A stretch of 64,000 nucleotides of DNA from Linyphia triangularis. Taxonomy: Eukaryota; Arthropoda; Arachnida; Araneae; Linyphiidae. The stretch covers positions 104,365,866-104,429,865 of the forward strand of contig OZ021721.1 in NCBI GenBank assembly GCA_963978545.1. The letters are read 5' to 3'. The translations under genes and the position numbers were made by a program. Below, piece after piece: positions 33,769-45,916 of the stretch. Under the pieces are notes generated by a model. The model was not told where the DNA came from. It saw nothing but the letters and a program-made list of their open reading frames with translations, and searched no databases. How positions within the stretch are numbered: the first letter of the stretch is position 1; every line of letters starts with the position of its first letter.

Positions 33769-36387
33769 CATGGTTCATACAGATTTTCAAAATAAAAAAT
33801 AAGGACTTTTTAAGGACTTTCTAAGTACTTTGTTAACTTTTTTAAGGACCTCAATTTTCTTTGTGATTTATACGATGGGGAGAAATTAAATGAAAAGAAA
33901 ATTTTAATGCATATTAAAATTCATGAATGAAATTTCTTTTAATTCCTTATGATTATAACCAATCATTTTGAGATATAGTTATACTTTTACTAAATGTAGT
34001 TTAAATTCTTGAAGTGCAATATAAATTATGCATATTTTTAATAATCTCCCATTTCCGAGGGTACTTTTAAAGCAAATTGCAAAATTTCGTAACTGGTTTT
34101 CTGCCATAATTTCTACATTATTTTATTTTTCTACCACGATGAATACATTTAAATTAACAATGATTTCAAAATTTTAACAATGATGCTCAAAAGGGCAGGA
34201 ATTAAAAACTTCTTCAGAAAATATTTTAAAACTCAAAAGTTAAATGATATTAAAATACTAAAATATCAATTAAAAATGCTCCAGTCCCACCTCTGTTGGA
34301 ATGTGATTAAAAGAAAATTATTGAATATAAAGAAAAACATCTACACTTAGTAAGATTTTCATAAAATATTGATTTGCAGGGTGGCTACAGAATTCAAGAA
34401 ACAAAATTCCCTGACATTTCACTGATTGCCAGAAAATTCCCTGGTGTCTCTGTCGATGTTATCATTCATAAAACGAAACGGAAAACAATGGCTAATTTAA
34501 AAATTTTATAAGTAAATGTAATTTTAAATATTCTAAGCATAATTGCTCCAAAATAAATTTACACTAAAAATCAAAACAAGCATCTTTAAGAGCACGAAAA
34601 AGAATGGAAAACATTAATTAAAAGATTAAAAATTCACACACATCACTTTCAGTTAATTGTGTTCAATAAAATGTCAAAATGAAAGTACAAAAAAAAAAAA
34701 ATCAAGTACAGGATCTAAGCATTTTTGCTTATGAATGCTTTTAGGATTGTTGCAAAACTGTAACACAGCGCTAAAACGGTTAAAAAAAAACGAAAAAATC
34801 TGATGGAATCAATTTTAAATATTAAGGAATTTAGAGTTCTAATATATTCTGTTGACAAAATATCCAAGTCAAGAAGAAAAATAATCATATCTGTAAAGGA
34901 TGCAGTTAGATTAAAATTAGAAGATTTTTTTTAACTGAAGGCTACTGGCGATCACGCTTCTAAGTTATAAGGTAACTAAAAATCTAACATAAATAATATG
35001 TAAATAATTTGAGTTCTAATATATTCTGTTGATAAAAAACGCGAGGCAAGAAGAAAATAATCATGTCTCTAAAGGATGCAGTCAGATTGAAGTTTGAGGA
35101 TTTTTTTCTAACAATACGGCGCTGACTTCACGGCATCCACTTCAAGTGACGCGATCCGAGATAGATGTCCGCACCCGCACAAGAAATGCGAGAAAAGAAA
35201 CTCGAATATTTTAAAATTCCCTGATTAAAGAGTAATTGTACGAAATTCCCAGAGTTGTCCAGAAGAGTGAAATTCCCTGAATTCCTGGTCTGTCACCACC
35301 CTGATTTGTACAAAGATAGCAATTTATAACTGCAATATTTAGCTAAGAATGTTAATAAAGTATTTGCAACCAACTTCAATGAAAAAATTTCTAAAATTTG
35401 ATCAACCCAAACCGTTTTTTAGGCTTAGCCATTGTTAGACAGTTGATTTCTCCAAATTTAGCCGTACTTTTTGCTGGCTTATAAAAGCATACCAGATTCA
35501 TGATATCACAAAAAGAATATTCTAATTTAAGAACTTGGACTATGTCTTAAAATATGTGAATTTTTATTTCCAAAATCAGATCAAATTCTGCTTAAAACTG
35601 CAATTTTTTGTCATACATGCAGCTACTATATACTTTAAAAGATGTGTATATATATTTTAAATCGGAAATAATCCGGGATTTTGATTACATCCCTGTGATA
35701 TTTAATTTCAAATATAAAACGGACGTTCAGAAATTTATTAGCAATAGCTAAAATTACACAAAACGTTTCCCTAAATTTAATAAGAGAGCATCGCGATTTC
35801 GCGTATCGGTGCGGAAATATATTCTTTTTAAATGCTTCATAAAAAACACTTTATGGTTTATATACCTTAGAATAAGTTTTAAACTACCGTTTCCAATAAC
35901 TTTCATCTCTATTTTGAGTAAGGAGGCATGGTAAAAAAAATCCAGAGGCATACACTTAATCAAGGTATGTATGAAATAGGCATACATTCTTACTAACACT
36001 CTTAATTGTTGGGACGGACCCCAGCAATCTACCTACTAATGATGCACCTGGCATCAAAAGCCATTTAATGACTTCAGCGAGTCACTGCGCATGCGCAATA
36101 GGCGATTTCGGTAGGGGTGATCCGCATATTGCATTCCATTTGAAAATTTTGCTTTTTTTTTCAGAAAAGAACAGAAAAGATGCTATTTTCGGAGATTTTT
36201 TTTTTTTTTTTTTTAAAAAGGAAGGATGAAAACACTTTAAATGATGATCTCCAAATTGCGTTAACATTGGTTTTTAACTTGGAAAAAAATAAGGACTTCT
36301 AAGGATTTTTTTAAAAAATAAGAACTTTTAAGGGCCTTAGAAATTTTTTCGAGTTTTTAAGGACTTTTAAGGACCGTACGAACCATG
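33769..36387. mobile_element. DNA transposon, CATGGTTCATAC ends, 5-bp TSD, with nested element
   Basis: 2,619 bp between inverted ends CATGGTTCATAC and CATGGTTCGTAC. It is flanked by TTAAG at 33764-33768 and 36388-36392. Subterminal AAGGACTTTTTAAGGAC repeats link it to the 13973 and 25558 copies. A second element is nested at 34377-35303. No transposase frame was recognised. It fills most of the space between the two convergent genes. Confidence 0.72.
34377..35303. mobile_element. Nested DNA transposon, CAGGGTGGC ends, 5-bp TSD
   Basis: Ends CAGGGTGGCTACAG and CTGTCACCACCCTG (inverted GGTGGTGACAG), flanked by ATTTG at 34372-34376 and 35304-35308. AAATTCCCTGA subterminal motifs repeat near both ends. 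Internal AAAGGATGCAGTYAGATT segments at about 34897 and 35077 are a partial tandem duplication. Confidence 0.75.
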
Positions 36388-36561
36388 TTAAGTGAGGAAA
36401 TCAAAAGATAAAATTTTAAATATCTAAATTTAATACAAAGTAACTTGTTTTTCTTTCAACCAGCTTTGAAGAACAGCATGAATCACAAAAACTTTTTCAG
36501 CTGTTACAACAAACTATAATTAAATATACTATTTGAAACAAATCTATAAATATGTTAACTG

Positions 36562-36655
36562 TCCCATCACATCCTTCCGAGAACGTCTCCATTTATTCCC
36601 GGGACTCCAAATAACTTTCTAGGGACCTCCCTAGGAGGATGTGTGCTATACAGGG
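36562..36655. repeat. Related partial foldback repeat
   Basis: Contains CCTAGGAGGATGTGTGCTATACAGG, the same arm as the repeat at 1431-1525, with a degraded partner arm. Confidence 0.5.
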
Positions 36656-37316
36656 TATCTCGCAAATGAATGTAACTGATGAATGCAAGTACGTTTTCAA
36701 TGCTCATTTTTGTTACATTTATTAATATTTTTAATAATATACAATTTGAAAGAAGTTGAGTTAAAGAAAAAATCACAATGAATAAAAGTTAAACCTTGCT
36801 GACATTAATTTTGGATTTAATACACTAATACATCACAAACAAAATTTTACAACAAAAAGTTTATTTACTTGAGTACTGACAAAGATATTCTTGAGTCTCC
36901 AAATTTCTTTACTTCTTCATTCTAATCTGAATATTAGAGTATTTCATTCAAATAAAAAAAGCAATTATTTTATACACATTTAAAATAAATTTTCAACACC
37001 ACTGTGTAAAGCAAAAATACATCTTCTCATAAGCATAATTCTCAAATATGCACAACATTTTCAATTGAAATGGACGGAAAAGTTTAAAGATATTAGTTTT
37101 CTATTACAGTATTCAATTCATAATCTTGTCAAGGTTTATCAAGGAGTAACGACAAGATTTGATACACAACACAGCAATTTGAATTCATAGTTATACTATC
37201 CTTGATTTGCAATCTTTGAACAAGTATATAAACGCTTTTATAGATTCAACCAGCCTCTATGACTTTGCATTCTATAGTTAGAAGTATAGTTCTCTATAGA
37301 AATATAGCTTATAAAA
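36656..37316. other. Region downstream of both convergent genes
   Basis: AT-rich. It includes the minus-strand AATAAA at 36865-36860, probably the end of the UPF0488 transcript. Nothing else recognised. Confidence 0.4.
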
Positions 37317-37486
37317 CTAACTTGATAGAGGATTTTCATTCTCTGGCTTTGGAAAATTAAACATGAATGATGAATCTTTAGCTTGAATTTCTCCATTGGT
37401 ATTTAAAGCTTTCTTTCGAATGAATTGGCGACAAAGTCCAGTATCTACTTTCTCTATTTCATTACGATTCATTATTTCATTTATGC
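37317..37486 (-). CDS. UPF0488 (C8orf33/CG14286-like) protein, last exon
   Basis: Read on the minus strand, the exon follows a TTTTTCAG acceptor and begins with two bases that complete a Cys codon. It then encodes INEIMNRNEIEKVDTG and ends SSFMFNFPKPENENPLSS with TAG at 37319-37317. The MFNF segment matches the FRFNF block near the C terminus of the family. The molecular function of UPF0488 proteins is not established. The next AATAAA on this strand is at 36865-36860, a plausible poly(A) signal. Confidence 0.85.
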
Positions 37487-38670
37487 CTGAAAAACATTAA
37501 ATAAAATATAATCAATAAACAAAGTACAAACAATTTAAATTCAGACAAGTCAAATAAGAAAGAGCATAATTTAATAACATCTCTATTATTAAATTAGATA
37601 CTGAATTCCAATACTATTGAAAGACATGGAAGGATATTTATAAATATATAAGAGATACATGCCAACAAGCAAGAATCATTAAAATGAGGCAAATGTTTGG
37701 TCATTCATTTCCCCCTTACTTATATAATGTCCTAAATATTGATACAAAATGAAAATAAGTTTTAGCATAAAAATTTGTTATGTTTTTCAACAATCAAAAT
37801 AAAAAATTTGACTTTGGGAATACGAAGTATTTAACATCCAGGAGTGTATTGTAGAGCCAAAACGCAATGTAATACTGTTCCAGTACTACGTTTTGGCACT
37901 GCTTAATTTACATTTACACCACTGTCTGCATTGAATACCAGTAAAAATTAGGAGGTTGTGTTGAAGTTTTTAGGCATTTTGTATAAATACATTAGTAGAC
38001 AATCCCTTAAGATTTTTTTTTTTCTTTACAGAACTATAGAAAATCCTAAATGGGAAACATGAGTACAAATAGTATTATCCTAAGACTTTCAGAACCAAAA
38101 TTTAAGTATAGCAAACATTAAGATATTTTTTGGTATATTATACATTTTCATTCATGAGAGAAAAATGTATGTGTGAAAGTATGTACTTTAAAAAAATTAA
38201 GTTTGTTTACAAATATTTGATAAGAGGTATGATACAAAGAATAAAAATGTACTTGTCCTCTTTCAAAACCAAAAATGATCAAGCTCAAAATGCACAATCC
38301 TAGTCATTTCTTCAAATATAAAACATTTAAAAAAAATTGCTTAGAGGAGAGGACTCTCTAAATACCTAGTAAACTTTTACGATTAAACTATTATCTATGA
38401 AAAAATAATTAAGGCATTGTTATATTTGTAGAGTTAAAGGGCTTTCATTATCAAACATAGAACAACAGAAAGGTTAGTGCAACCATCCGAACAACTTTTA
38501 CTATTGTCTAAATGACACTATAAATTGCCTCATTTAGGACAAAACTGAAGTGTTTTCTATTATGAAAATCATCATTTCGAAAAACAAAAAAGAGGAGAGT
38601 TTGGCGAATATACGAAATAACTTTTTACTAGAGCCTGTAATTTTAAATGCTTGTATATAAATAACATAAC

Positions 38671-38778
38671 TATACTAGAAGACAACATACCTTAAGCTCA
38701 CTGAATACGCTGTAGGAACTGGTTCACCCATTGTTGTAGGGTATTCAGTAAGCTCAGGGTACATTGTCTTCTAGTATA
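38671..38778. repeat. Hairpin of about 108 bp in a UPF0488 intron
   Basis: TATACTAGAAGACAA at the left is perfectly inverted at the right end, and the arms stay paired with a few mismatches through AGCTCACTGAATAC / GTATTCAGTAAGCT to a loop near 38725. It could be a small MITE or a structured RNA; no known microRNA sequence was recognised. Confidence 0.75.
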
Positions 38779-39479
38779 CAAACTAGAATTCTATAAAAAA
38801 TACCGTCTTTTTTTTTTTAGAGCATTTACTAAACAAAAATTGAAATGTTTACTATCTTAGAAATGATCATGCATATCAGCCCATTTTTACATAACTGTAG
38901 TATATTCAAATAATTATAAAACACATAAAATTTCAAACTTTATTATTACTTTATATTTTTTGCTAAATATAAAGCAAAGTTCGCAGTTAATTCGTAAATT
39001 TTTGTTTTTAATACCAGATTTTAGTGATCTTTACACATGAACACCTATAAATTTAGAAAAACTAATTACAATAAGAATTGTCCATATGCGTAGTAGAAGT
39101 AAACTAGTGATTTTCCAAAAAAATTGAGTTCTTGTAAACGGATCTCGAAAGTCGTAAATTTGTCAAAAATTATGAGGAGTTAAAAATCAGATGGAAAGTG
39201 CCATCTTGATGTGAATAACATTTAACAAAAGCTATCAACAAAATCGAAAAAGGTGCGTGTCGATTAAGATCATACACTAGTTTTTAGAGGCAGCGAATAT
39301 GTATTTTCTGTAAAAAATGCTAAGTTCGGGCAGTTTAATGAGCTATTCATAAAATCGTACCAAAATGGTCGAAATCCGTACATTGTACGGCTAATCCGTA
39401 AAAGTTAGCTACTACGAATATACGCTATTCAATTAATCAAAACTTCCAACTTTCATATGAACTTTTACGGCCATTCATT

Positions 39480-39914
39480 GTGGAGGACGTCCAATTCTTC
39501 GTAGCATAAACTGCTGTCCAATTCCAAATTCCAAGCCTCTATGTTCCAATCCAAGTCCAGCCACTTGAAGATAAAAACTGCTCCACCACTAAAAAATGAG
39601 CCATTCCCCAAAAAACCTGTTTTGAATACTGCCGTTTTGCGAAGCGGTCAACAATAAAAGATGACGTCCACTAAAAATGAGCCATTCCCCGAGCGTCGGT
39701 TTTGACCGCTGCCGTTTCGCGGCACGGTCAACAAAAGATGACGCCACAGATTCATTGAAAATTTCTATATTTCTGGGTAAATTTTAAACTGAGACGAAAT
39801 TCCCTGACCTCTCCAGAATATTCCAAACACTGGCGATATTCCCTGACTTTTCAGCCCATTTTCATTTTCCCTGACAATTCCCGGTTTTCCATATTTTCCC
39901 GGAGTGCAAGAACC
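39480..39914. mobile_element. Right part of a CAGGGTTCTTGCAC-ended transposon
   Basis: Ends GTGCAAGAACCCTG and carries AAATTCCCTGAC subterminal motifs as in the 34377 element. A roughly 75-bp unit (GAGCCATTCCCC...GGTCAACAAAAGATGACG) occurs twice at about 39586-39740. The left end was not identified. Confidence 0.55.
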
Positions 39915-40607
39915 CTGAATTTGTAGCAAACTTAAAAAATTAAATTTGTGTATAAAATACTAGAAAATGCAGTAGCAACAAAAATTTTATAAAAAAAACA
40001 TTTCACAACATTTGTTGTTAGTCAATTGTATGAGAATAATAAACAATTAAATGTTTTTCTACAGTAAACAACAATAAAACACTAATACAATTGTTATGCA
40101 TTTATTTATTGGTAACTTTTAAAGATCACTGCATTTTCCCTTCAAATTTCATTTATTGGCTTGACAAATTTTGAATCTTGTAAACAATTTTAACTCTAAA
40201 ATGAATATTTCAGCATTTGTATTCGGGAAAATCTAACAAAAAAGAAAAGGTAAAGGAAAACTGACAATAATTCTGTAAAATCAGTTATCATAAATGAACA
40301 AAAATTGCATTTGAAATTCACTATTCCCTCAATATATGCGGTAAATTACTTTTGTCTAAATATTACTTTTATCAGAGGTATGCGAGTGGTGTATTTTGCA
40401 TATTACAAGACAATATTTTTATGCACATACATTTAAGCTCCAAGTAAATGACGAGTGGATTGAAATAATAAAAAAAATTTGATCTTGCAATTTTTATTTT
40501 GTGAAATACATATAAAAAGGTGTTTGTATAATAATAAATAAAAAAACGCCAAGAAAGTTCTAACTCATCCAGTAAAATTGTAAAAATTCTAAACCAAATA
40601 TACTTAC

Positions 40608-40742
40608 ACTTTTTTTCAGCGAGTACCCTATCATGCATATCTTTTCTGTAATCTCCACATGAAACTCGCATCACTTGCCTCTTTTTTATAAAGGAAGCCT
40701 TGTCACTTTGTAAAATTTTCAGTGATCGCAATAATGATTGGG
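40608..40742 (-). CDS. UPF0488 protein, exon with GDYR core
   Basis: The minus-strand exon lies between a T-rich tract ending ATTATAG and a gtaagt donor. Two leading bases complete an Ala codon from the previous exon, and one base (T) is left at the end. It encodes QSLLRSLKILQSDKASFIKK, then RQVMRVSCGDYRKDMHDRVL. The K-RQ-M....GDYR..M pattern matches the core of human C8orf33, which is why the family was assigned. Phase agrees at both junctions. Confidence 0.87.
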
Positions 40743-40805
40743 CTATAATACAAAAAAAAAATTACTAGTTAGAAAAGATAGCCAGTTTTAAGCAATATAA
40801 AGTGG

Positions 40806-41330
40806 TCTATTATAATAATCAAACAAAGAGTCTGTGTGTATGTCCCTCTATACAAAGCTACATCAAATAGGCATAGATACCTGAAATTTTTAACATAAGT
40901 AGTTTTGACCTTCTAATTGAACTTTTGACAAACAGAATGATAAAACTTTCATTACTTTTTTTTATTAATTTTAAATTAAATTTTATAAAACATTTCTAAT
41001 AGGGGTACAGCTCAGAAATTTTCAACATAAGTAGTCTTAGCCTTCTAATTGAACTTTTAAAAAACAGAATATTAATTTTTTTTAATTAACTTTTTACAAA
41101 ACGATTTCTAATAAGCGTACAGCTACGAAATTTTCAATATATGTAGTTTAAACTTTCTAATTGGATTTTTTACAAGCAGATTATTAAAATTTTAATTATT
41201 TGTTTAATTAATTTTTGTACAAAGCAACTTACAATAGGCGTGGAGCTCCGAAATTTTAAACATAAGTAGTGCTGACCTTCTAATTTTGCTTTTCACAAAC
41301 ATAATGTTAAAATATTCTCAGAGATGAGGA
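40806..41330 (+). repeat. Minisatellite-bearing repeat, copy 1
   Basis: Begins TCTATTATAATAATCAAACA then AAGAGTCTG. It is followed by four units of about 120 bp, each with CATAAGTAGT..GACCTTCTAATTGAAC. A related inverted copy is at 47270-47666. 41430-41600 holds a further array of about 50-bp units (AGCTACGAATCTTTCAGAGAGCGAAG). The TC start fits a Helitron 5' end, but no 3' end was identified. Confidence 0.65.
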
Positions 41331-41671
41331 AGGATTGTATTATTGTATTAGAGAGGAATCTTTTTTGGTTTCTCGATAGGAGAGAGGGTTCTAATATTAA
41401 GGATTTACGTAGCAATTTATCTTTTAGTGAGTGAAATGAACTTATCCTTGCACAACAATGAACCTTTCAGTAAACGAAGAAAACCTACACTTACACAGCA
41501 ATGAATCTTTCAGGGAGTGTGTGCTTGTGTAGTAATGAATTTTTTAACAAGCAAAGCGGGCTTGTGCTTGCATAGCTACGAATCTTTCAGAGAGCGAAGC
41601 CTGTCTGTTCTCAAAGTGCCAAAATCTGGGATCTGGGAGTCTCTGCAAAGTGTGGCCAAACAGCTAGTTTT

Positions 41672-41858
41672 AAGATTGGTTGGTTTGTATGCTCAACGAC
41701 CTATTTTTATACACAATAACAGCTAATCAGGCAGGGACCTACAGATTAACATGGATTCCGAGCCACAATGAACATCCATGCCTAACACAGGATTCGAACC
41801 CGCCACCTTTAGTATGCAAAGACAAAGCGCTAACCCTACAGCCATCAGGTAGGAGCAA
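41672..41858 (-). mobile_element. SINE family 2 copy
   Basis: Matches the 21157 copy across head and body (B-box GGGTTCGAATCCTG on the minus strand). It is flanked by an 8-bp repeat CTAGTTTT at 41664-41671 and 41859-41866. It lies in an intron of the UPF0488 gene. Confidence 0.8.
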
Positions 41859-42319
41859 CTAGTTTTGAATAAATGGATTAATATTTAAAGGCTTATGTCA
41901 ATATTTTAAAGAAATGTGTTTCAACTGTTTTCGGTTCTAAACATACTACCTATTGGGATTGTTGTTGAGGGAGCTCATTTCCCATTTATCCTCCAGTGAG
42001 TAATAATTTATACAACATGCTACAGCTTTGTAACAAAAAAAAAGCTGAACATATCAGGATCAACTCTAGCACTGTTAATTGATAAAAAAGAATGGCCAAT
42101 TTTTAAAAAGTGTGTTGTTTACCACACATTATAGCATTATTTTTCTAAACTGTAATACAGAATTTCTAAAGAATTTGTGTTTGATGTTATTTATCAGGTT
42201 TTTTTTTCTCAATTATAGTTTCTGGAGAAAGCTGGCAAATCTCATGGCTCCCATAATTTCAGCAGAGAATGAACTTAAAATATTAAAATGCAAAGCACTT
42301 ATTAACCAAAATAAATTAC

Positions 42320-42425
42320 CTGCTTTAGGACTTATTCTTTCATTCCCAAGTTTTTCTTCTAAAAATAACTGGCAATATGATAACTGTTGATCAAATGTAA
42401 ACTCTTCCTCAGAATCCTTTTCTAC
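42320..42425 (-). CDS. UPF0488 protein, second exon
   Basis: The minus-strand exon is bounded by AAATTAG and gtaatt. It starts in phase 0 with VEKDSEEEFTFDQQLSYCQL and runs to NERISPKA plus one base. The acidic start followed by a Q-L-x-W/Y-C-x-x-x-L helix is similar to the matching part of the human family member. Length is 106 nt. Both junctions are in phase with the neighbouring exons. Confidence 0.82.
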
Positions 42426-44226
42426 CTAATTTAGAAAATTAAGATTTAACAATATCATACATATATTTAAATAATAAAAATTACATTTTAAATACTAAGT
42501 AGGGAAAATAGAAGAAATAAGCATGTTAAAACTTTTTTTGAAATTCACTCAAAAGGAACTCATAAAAAAGTTATCCACACTTTCGAAATAAAAATGTACC
42601 ACATTTTCATCCAGAAAAAATTTACAAATAGTGAAGGCTAAGCCACCAGCAGGAACTTTGACAACATTATCATAGACATTTACTATCCTTGAAAAAAGCT
42701 ATCTTCATGAAAAATAAATGGTTTTGATGTGAATAAATTTTAAATAGTCTGTAAATTGTGATCAAAGGGATTACAACTAATGATGTCTATTTCATTATTA
42801 ATATTATGAAGAAATATTCCTTAAAGAATTCTAAAAAATACAGTCAAATCCCAGTTAACATGAAATCATGTTTAACGCAAAGTAAAAGCAGTTCCCTGAT
42901 ACTTAAAACATAACGTTAATTTATTTATTTAACACAAAATACCAACAATTTTAGCAATCCCATCGACTTTGCGTTAACGGATTTTGAATGTAGCAAATTT
43001 CAGCAGGAAAATGTTGAAATCTAAGAAAGCCCCAAAAAATGTTGCTACAAGGCTAACAGAAATTGTTTTTATCTAATTGGCAGCACATTAGAATGTTTAT
43101 ATGTGTTAAAATTTAATAGCAACAGAACAAACCAGAAGTCATATTTCCCCGAGTTCAGGACAAAAATTATTTCACCAACTACCCTCAATGTGTCTAAGAA
43201 TGTGTATGTTAAACCTACCAAACTCTCTAATTGGCTGTAAATTATTTGTAGGTTACCAGAACATTAATAAGGTTCATAGAATTAACAAATATTAATTTGA
43301 ATTCAATATCCGAAATTGAGAGAGATACATTTTAAAGAAGAACTTTTTAAAAAGTTCAACCTGGAAATCATAAACTCTCATCATACAGCCCATATCAAGA
43401 CACACCAGAAAATATATCTTCAATTGTCCTCACAAATTAGATCTTCATGCAAGTAGAATTTCCATCATGAACCATATTGCTAAAACATCAGTCAAAACCT
43501 GCAGATAGAAATTAAAGGCACACATAGTACATTACAAAGCACCTGCTACTTATCTCAGAACTTTTCATATACCAATGAAGGGAAAGAATAATTCAATTTC
43601 AATGTTTAAGCTGAGGTACAAACTTTCTTTAGCAAAAAAGCTAAAATCATAATTTTCATTTTAGCTAAAAGTTCAAACGACTACGAGTTCCATCACGTGT
43701 GATCACATTTTGTGATGTTTTATTTAACACAATTAAAACACTTTTTATTATGAAATCCTTATTAATCTTAAATATCAAGATATTTTATAACAAATATCAA
43801 CCGAAAAAATACTTTTCACCATTTAGCTTACTTGCTTTAGATAGATGGTTAACTTTAGGGTGACGAAAATGGCGATTTTGCAAATTTTGTGCAAAACTGT
43901 TTTAGCAAAAGAGCTAAATCACACTTTCTAATGTTAGCCCATTTCAGAAAGTTCTTCAGCATTTTGTTAAAAAATCAACCACAGCTTAATAATTTTTCAA
44001 TTGTCTTAACTTATGCAAAATAAATGGAACTAGATATATTTAAAGGTTTGGTTCCAAAATGGAACAAAAGCAATATGGCACTATTGGAAATTTTTCTTGT
44101 GTGAAATGGTAAGATTGGCACTATTTTCTACTTCTGGCTACTTCACCAACGCCCGCTGGTTTCATTCTGAAAACCCTGGCAATTTTTAGCACTTTGCCCT
44201 TTTATGATTCATGTCTTTTCTTACAG

Positions 44227-44390
44227 GCCCCTACCTTCTCCTTCACATAGTTCACGCTTTGGCCTATCAAGTGGACATTCTAGATTGTTCTATTACGTTC
44301 CATTTCAGCAACCTTTTTTTGACATGAGAAATCCAGTATGTCTTAATAACAGCAATTTCTGTGGATTAAGTATGTATAATATGATTACAG
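44227..44390 (+). CDS. Unrecognised possible + strand exon inside a UPF0488 intron
   Basis: A pyrimidine-rich acceptor (ttttcttacag) and a donor (acag|gtataa) bracket 164 bases with one open frame: LPSPSHSSRFGLSSGHSRLF continuing to NNSNFCGLSMYNMITG. No family was recognised and no partner exon was found. It lies antisense in the first intron of the UPF0488 gene, 40 bp before a DNA-transposon copy, and may be chance or transposon-derived. Confidence 0.2.
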
Positions 44391-44430
44391 GTATAATATT
44401 TTTTATTTATTTTGTTTTTACATCTTATTG

Positions 44431-44785
44431 CAGGGCTCATATTCATTTTCAGAAAAAAAAATCCCCGAGATTTCTCTGAGTTTTCTAGAGTTGTGTTTTC
44501 CATCGCAGGCTTAATTATTTTTAGCCACATAAATATAGTCAAACCTTGATTAAAAAAATTCTTCCGATAACTCGAAAAAGGTCTTTTTGCTTTCAGAATA
44601 AATTTCTGCAAGTCAATATTATCAAATAATTCTGCAACTTTAACTCTTCAGGGTTAAACAAATAGCACTGAAGAGTAGGATTTTTTTCCAGAGTAACAAA
44701 GACATTTTCCAGGTATTAACAGGGATTTTCTTTTTTCCCTGAGATTTTAAGGCTGATTTACTTTCCCTGAAGCGTATGAACCCTA
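44431..44785. mobile_element. DNA transposon, CAGGGCTCATA ends, 5-bp TSD
   Basis: 355 bp with ends CAGGGCTCATAT and TAGGGTTCATAC (inverse of right end). It is flanked by TATTG at 44426-44430 and 44786-44790. Related in ends and 5-bp duplication to the copies above. Confidence 0.7.
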
Positions 44786-44845
44786 TATTGTATAATCATG
44801 CCTTAAATATCTAGTGTTGTGTTACATTTCAAGAGAAATGTGATA

Positions 44846-45916
44846 GTTACCTAATGTTAAATTTTTCTGAAAAGAGGAATACCTTAGAGAAATTTGAGGT
44901 ACCAACAGACTTTTTATTGTTACTTTGTAGCAGAATAAAATTAAACTCATTGAGTTTTTACAGAAATCAAGGTAAATTAAATCTGTGCTCTTTGCAAGAA
45001 ATGCTAAGTTTAGATTAACTGGAGAGTAAAAAGTAGTGGCTCCGACAGTTTCAATTGGCAACTGTGGTATATTGATCTCTTAACTGTAACTTAAACTGTA
45101 ACAGATTAACTGACTGTTAAAAGAGGAATAACTATAACTGTGTGCCTGGACCCCGAGCAATCGGATGATGGTAAATATGGCATCTGCAGGCAAATTAATT
45201 TAATTGGATAAGACCATAAACGGACTGCTATATCCTTGCCCCTAACACTTAACTCGCACCACAAGTTACCTAATGTTAAATTTTTCAGAAAAGAGGAATA
45301 CATTAGAGAAATCTGAGGTACCAACAAACTTTTTATAGTTACTTTGTGACAGAATAAAATTACACTCATTGAGTTTTTACAGGAATCAAGGTAAATTAAA
45401 TATGAGCACTTTGCAAGAAATGCTAAGCTTAGATTATCTGGAAAGTAATAAGTAGTGGCTCCGACAGCTTCAATAGGCAATTGTGGTATATTGATCTCTT
45501 AACTTGTGGTGGTTCACCTTGGCATACGCATCTTTACCTTAATTGGTCAGCCAGAACATCGGCAAAAGCGCATGTCCAAGATGTGTATAAAAGCAGCCTG
45601 GTGCAGGTCTCTCTTAGTTTCGGCTCAGTAGCCTGGTGTTGAGTTTCAGCGTCGAGCTGACATGTTGGGGTGCTGCTGGTCAGTATACCCTGCAGGCCTT
45701 GTGTAATGTGTTGCCGGAGCCGTGGAAGCAGTCACCACCATTTACAGCGACGGACCAAATCTGGTGAGCTGTACAGAGGAATAACTATAACCGTGTTCTG
45801 AGACTCCAGGCAATTGGATGATGGTAAATATGGTATCTGCAGGTGAATTAATTAAATTGGATTACAACCATAAATGAACTGCTATATCCTTGCCCCTGAC
45901 ACTTAACTCACACCTC
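44846..45916. repeat. Duplicated blocks around a promoter-like insert
   Basis: Block X (44846-45086) recurs at 45265-45504, and block Y (45123-45260) at 45776-45916. So an X-Y unit of about 420 bp is duplicated. In the second copy 271 bp lie between X and Y where the first has about 35 bp. Minus-strand frames here match nothing known. Confidence 0.75.
45505..45775 (+). promoter_or_regulatory. Promoter-like, possibly LTR-derived block
   Basis: Runs from TGTGGTGG to TGTACA with higher GC than its surroundings. TATAAAAG at 45586-45593 is followed about 25-30 bp later by TCTCTTAGTTTCGG, an initiator-like start region. TG...CA ends suggest a solo LTR, but no target duplication was found. Confidence 0.4.

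Noticed and set aside
44822..45480. Minus-strand frames of 79 and 124 codons with similar proteins
   Set aside because: They lie in the two copies of a duplicated non-coding block; similarity comes from the DNA duplication.
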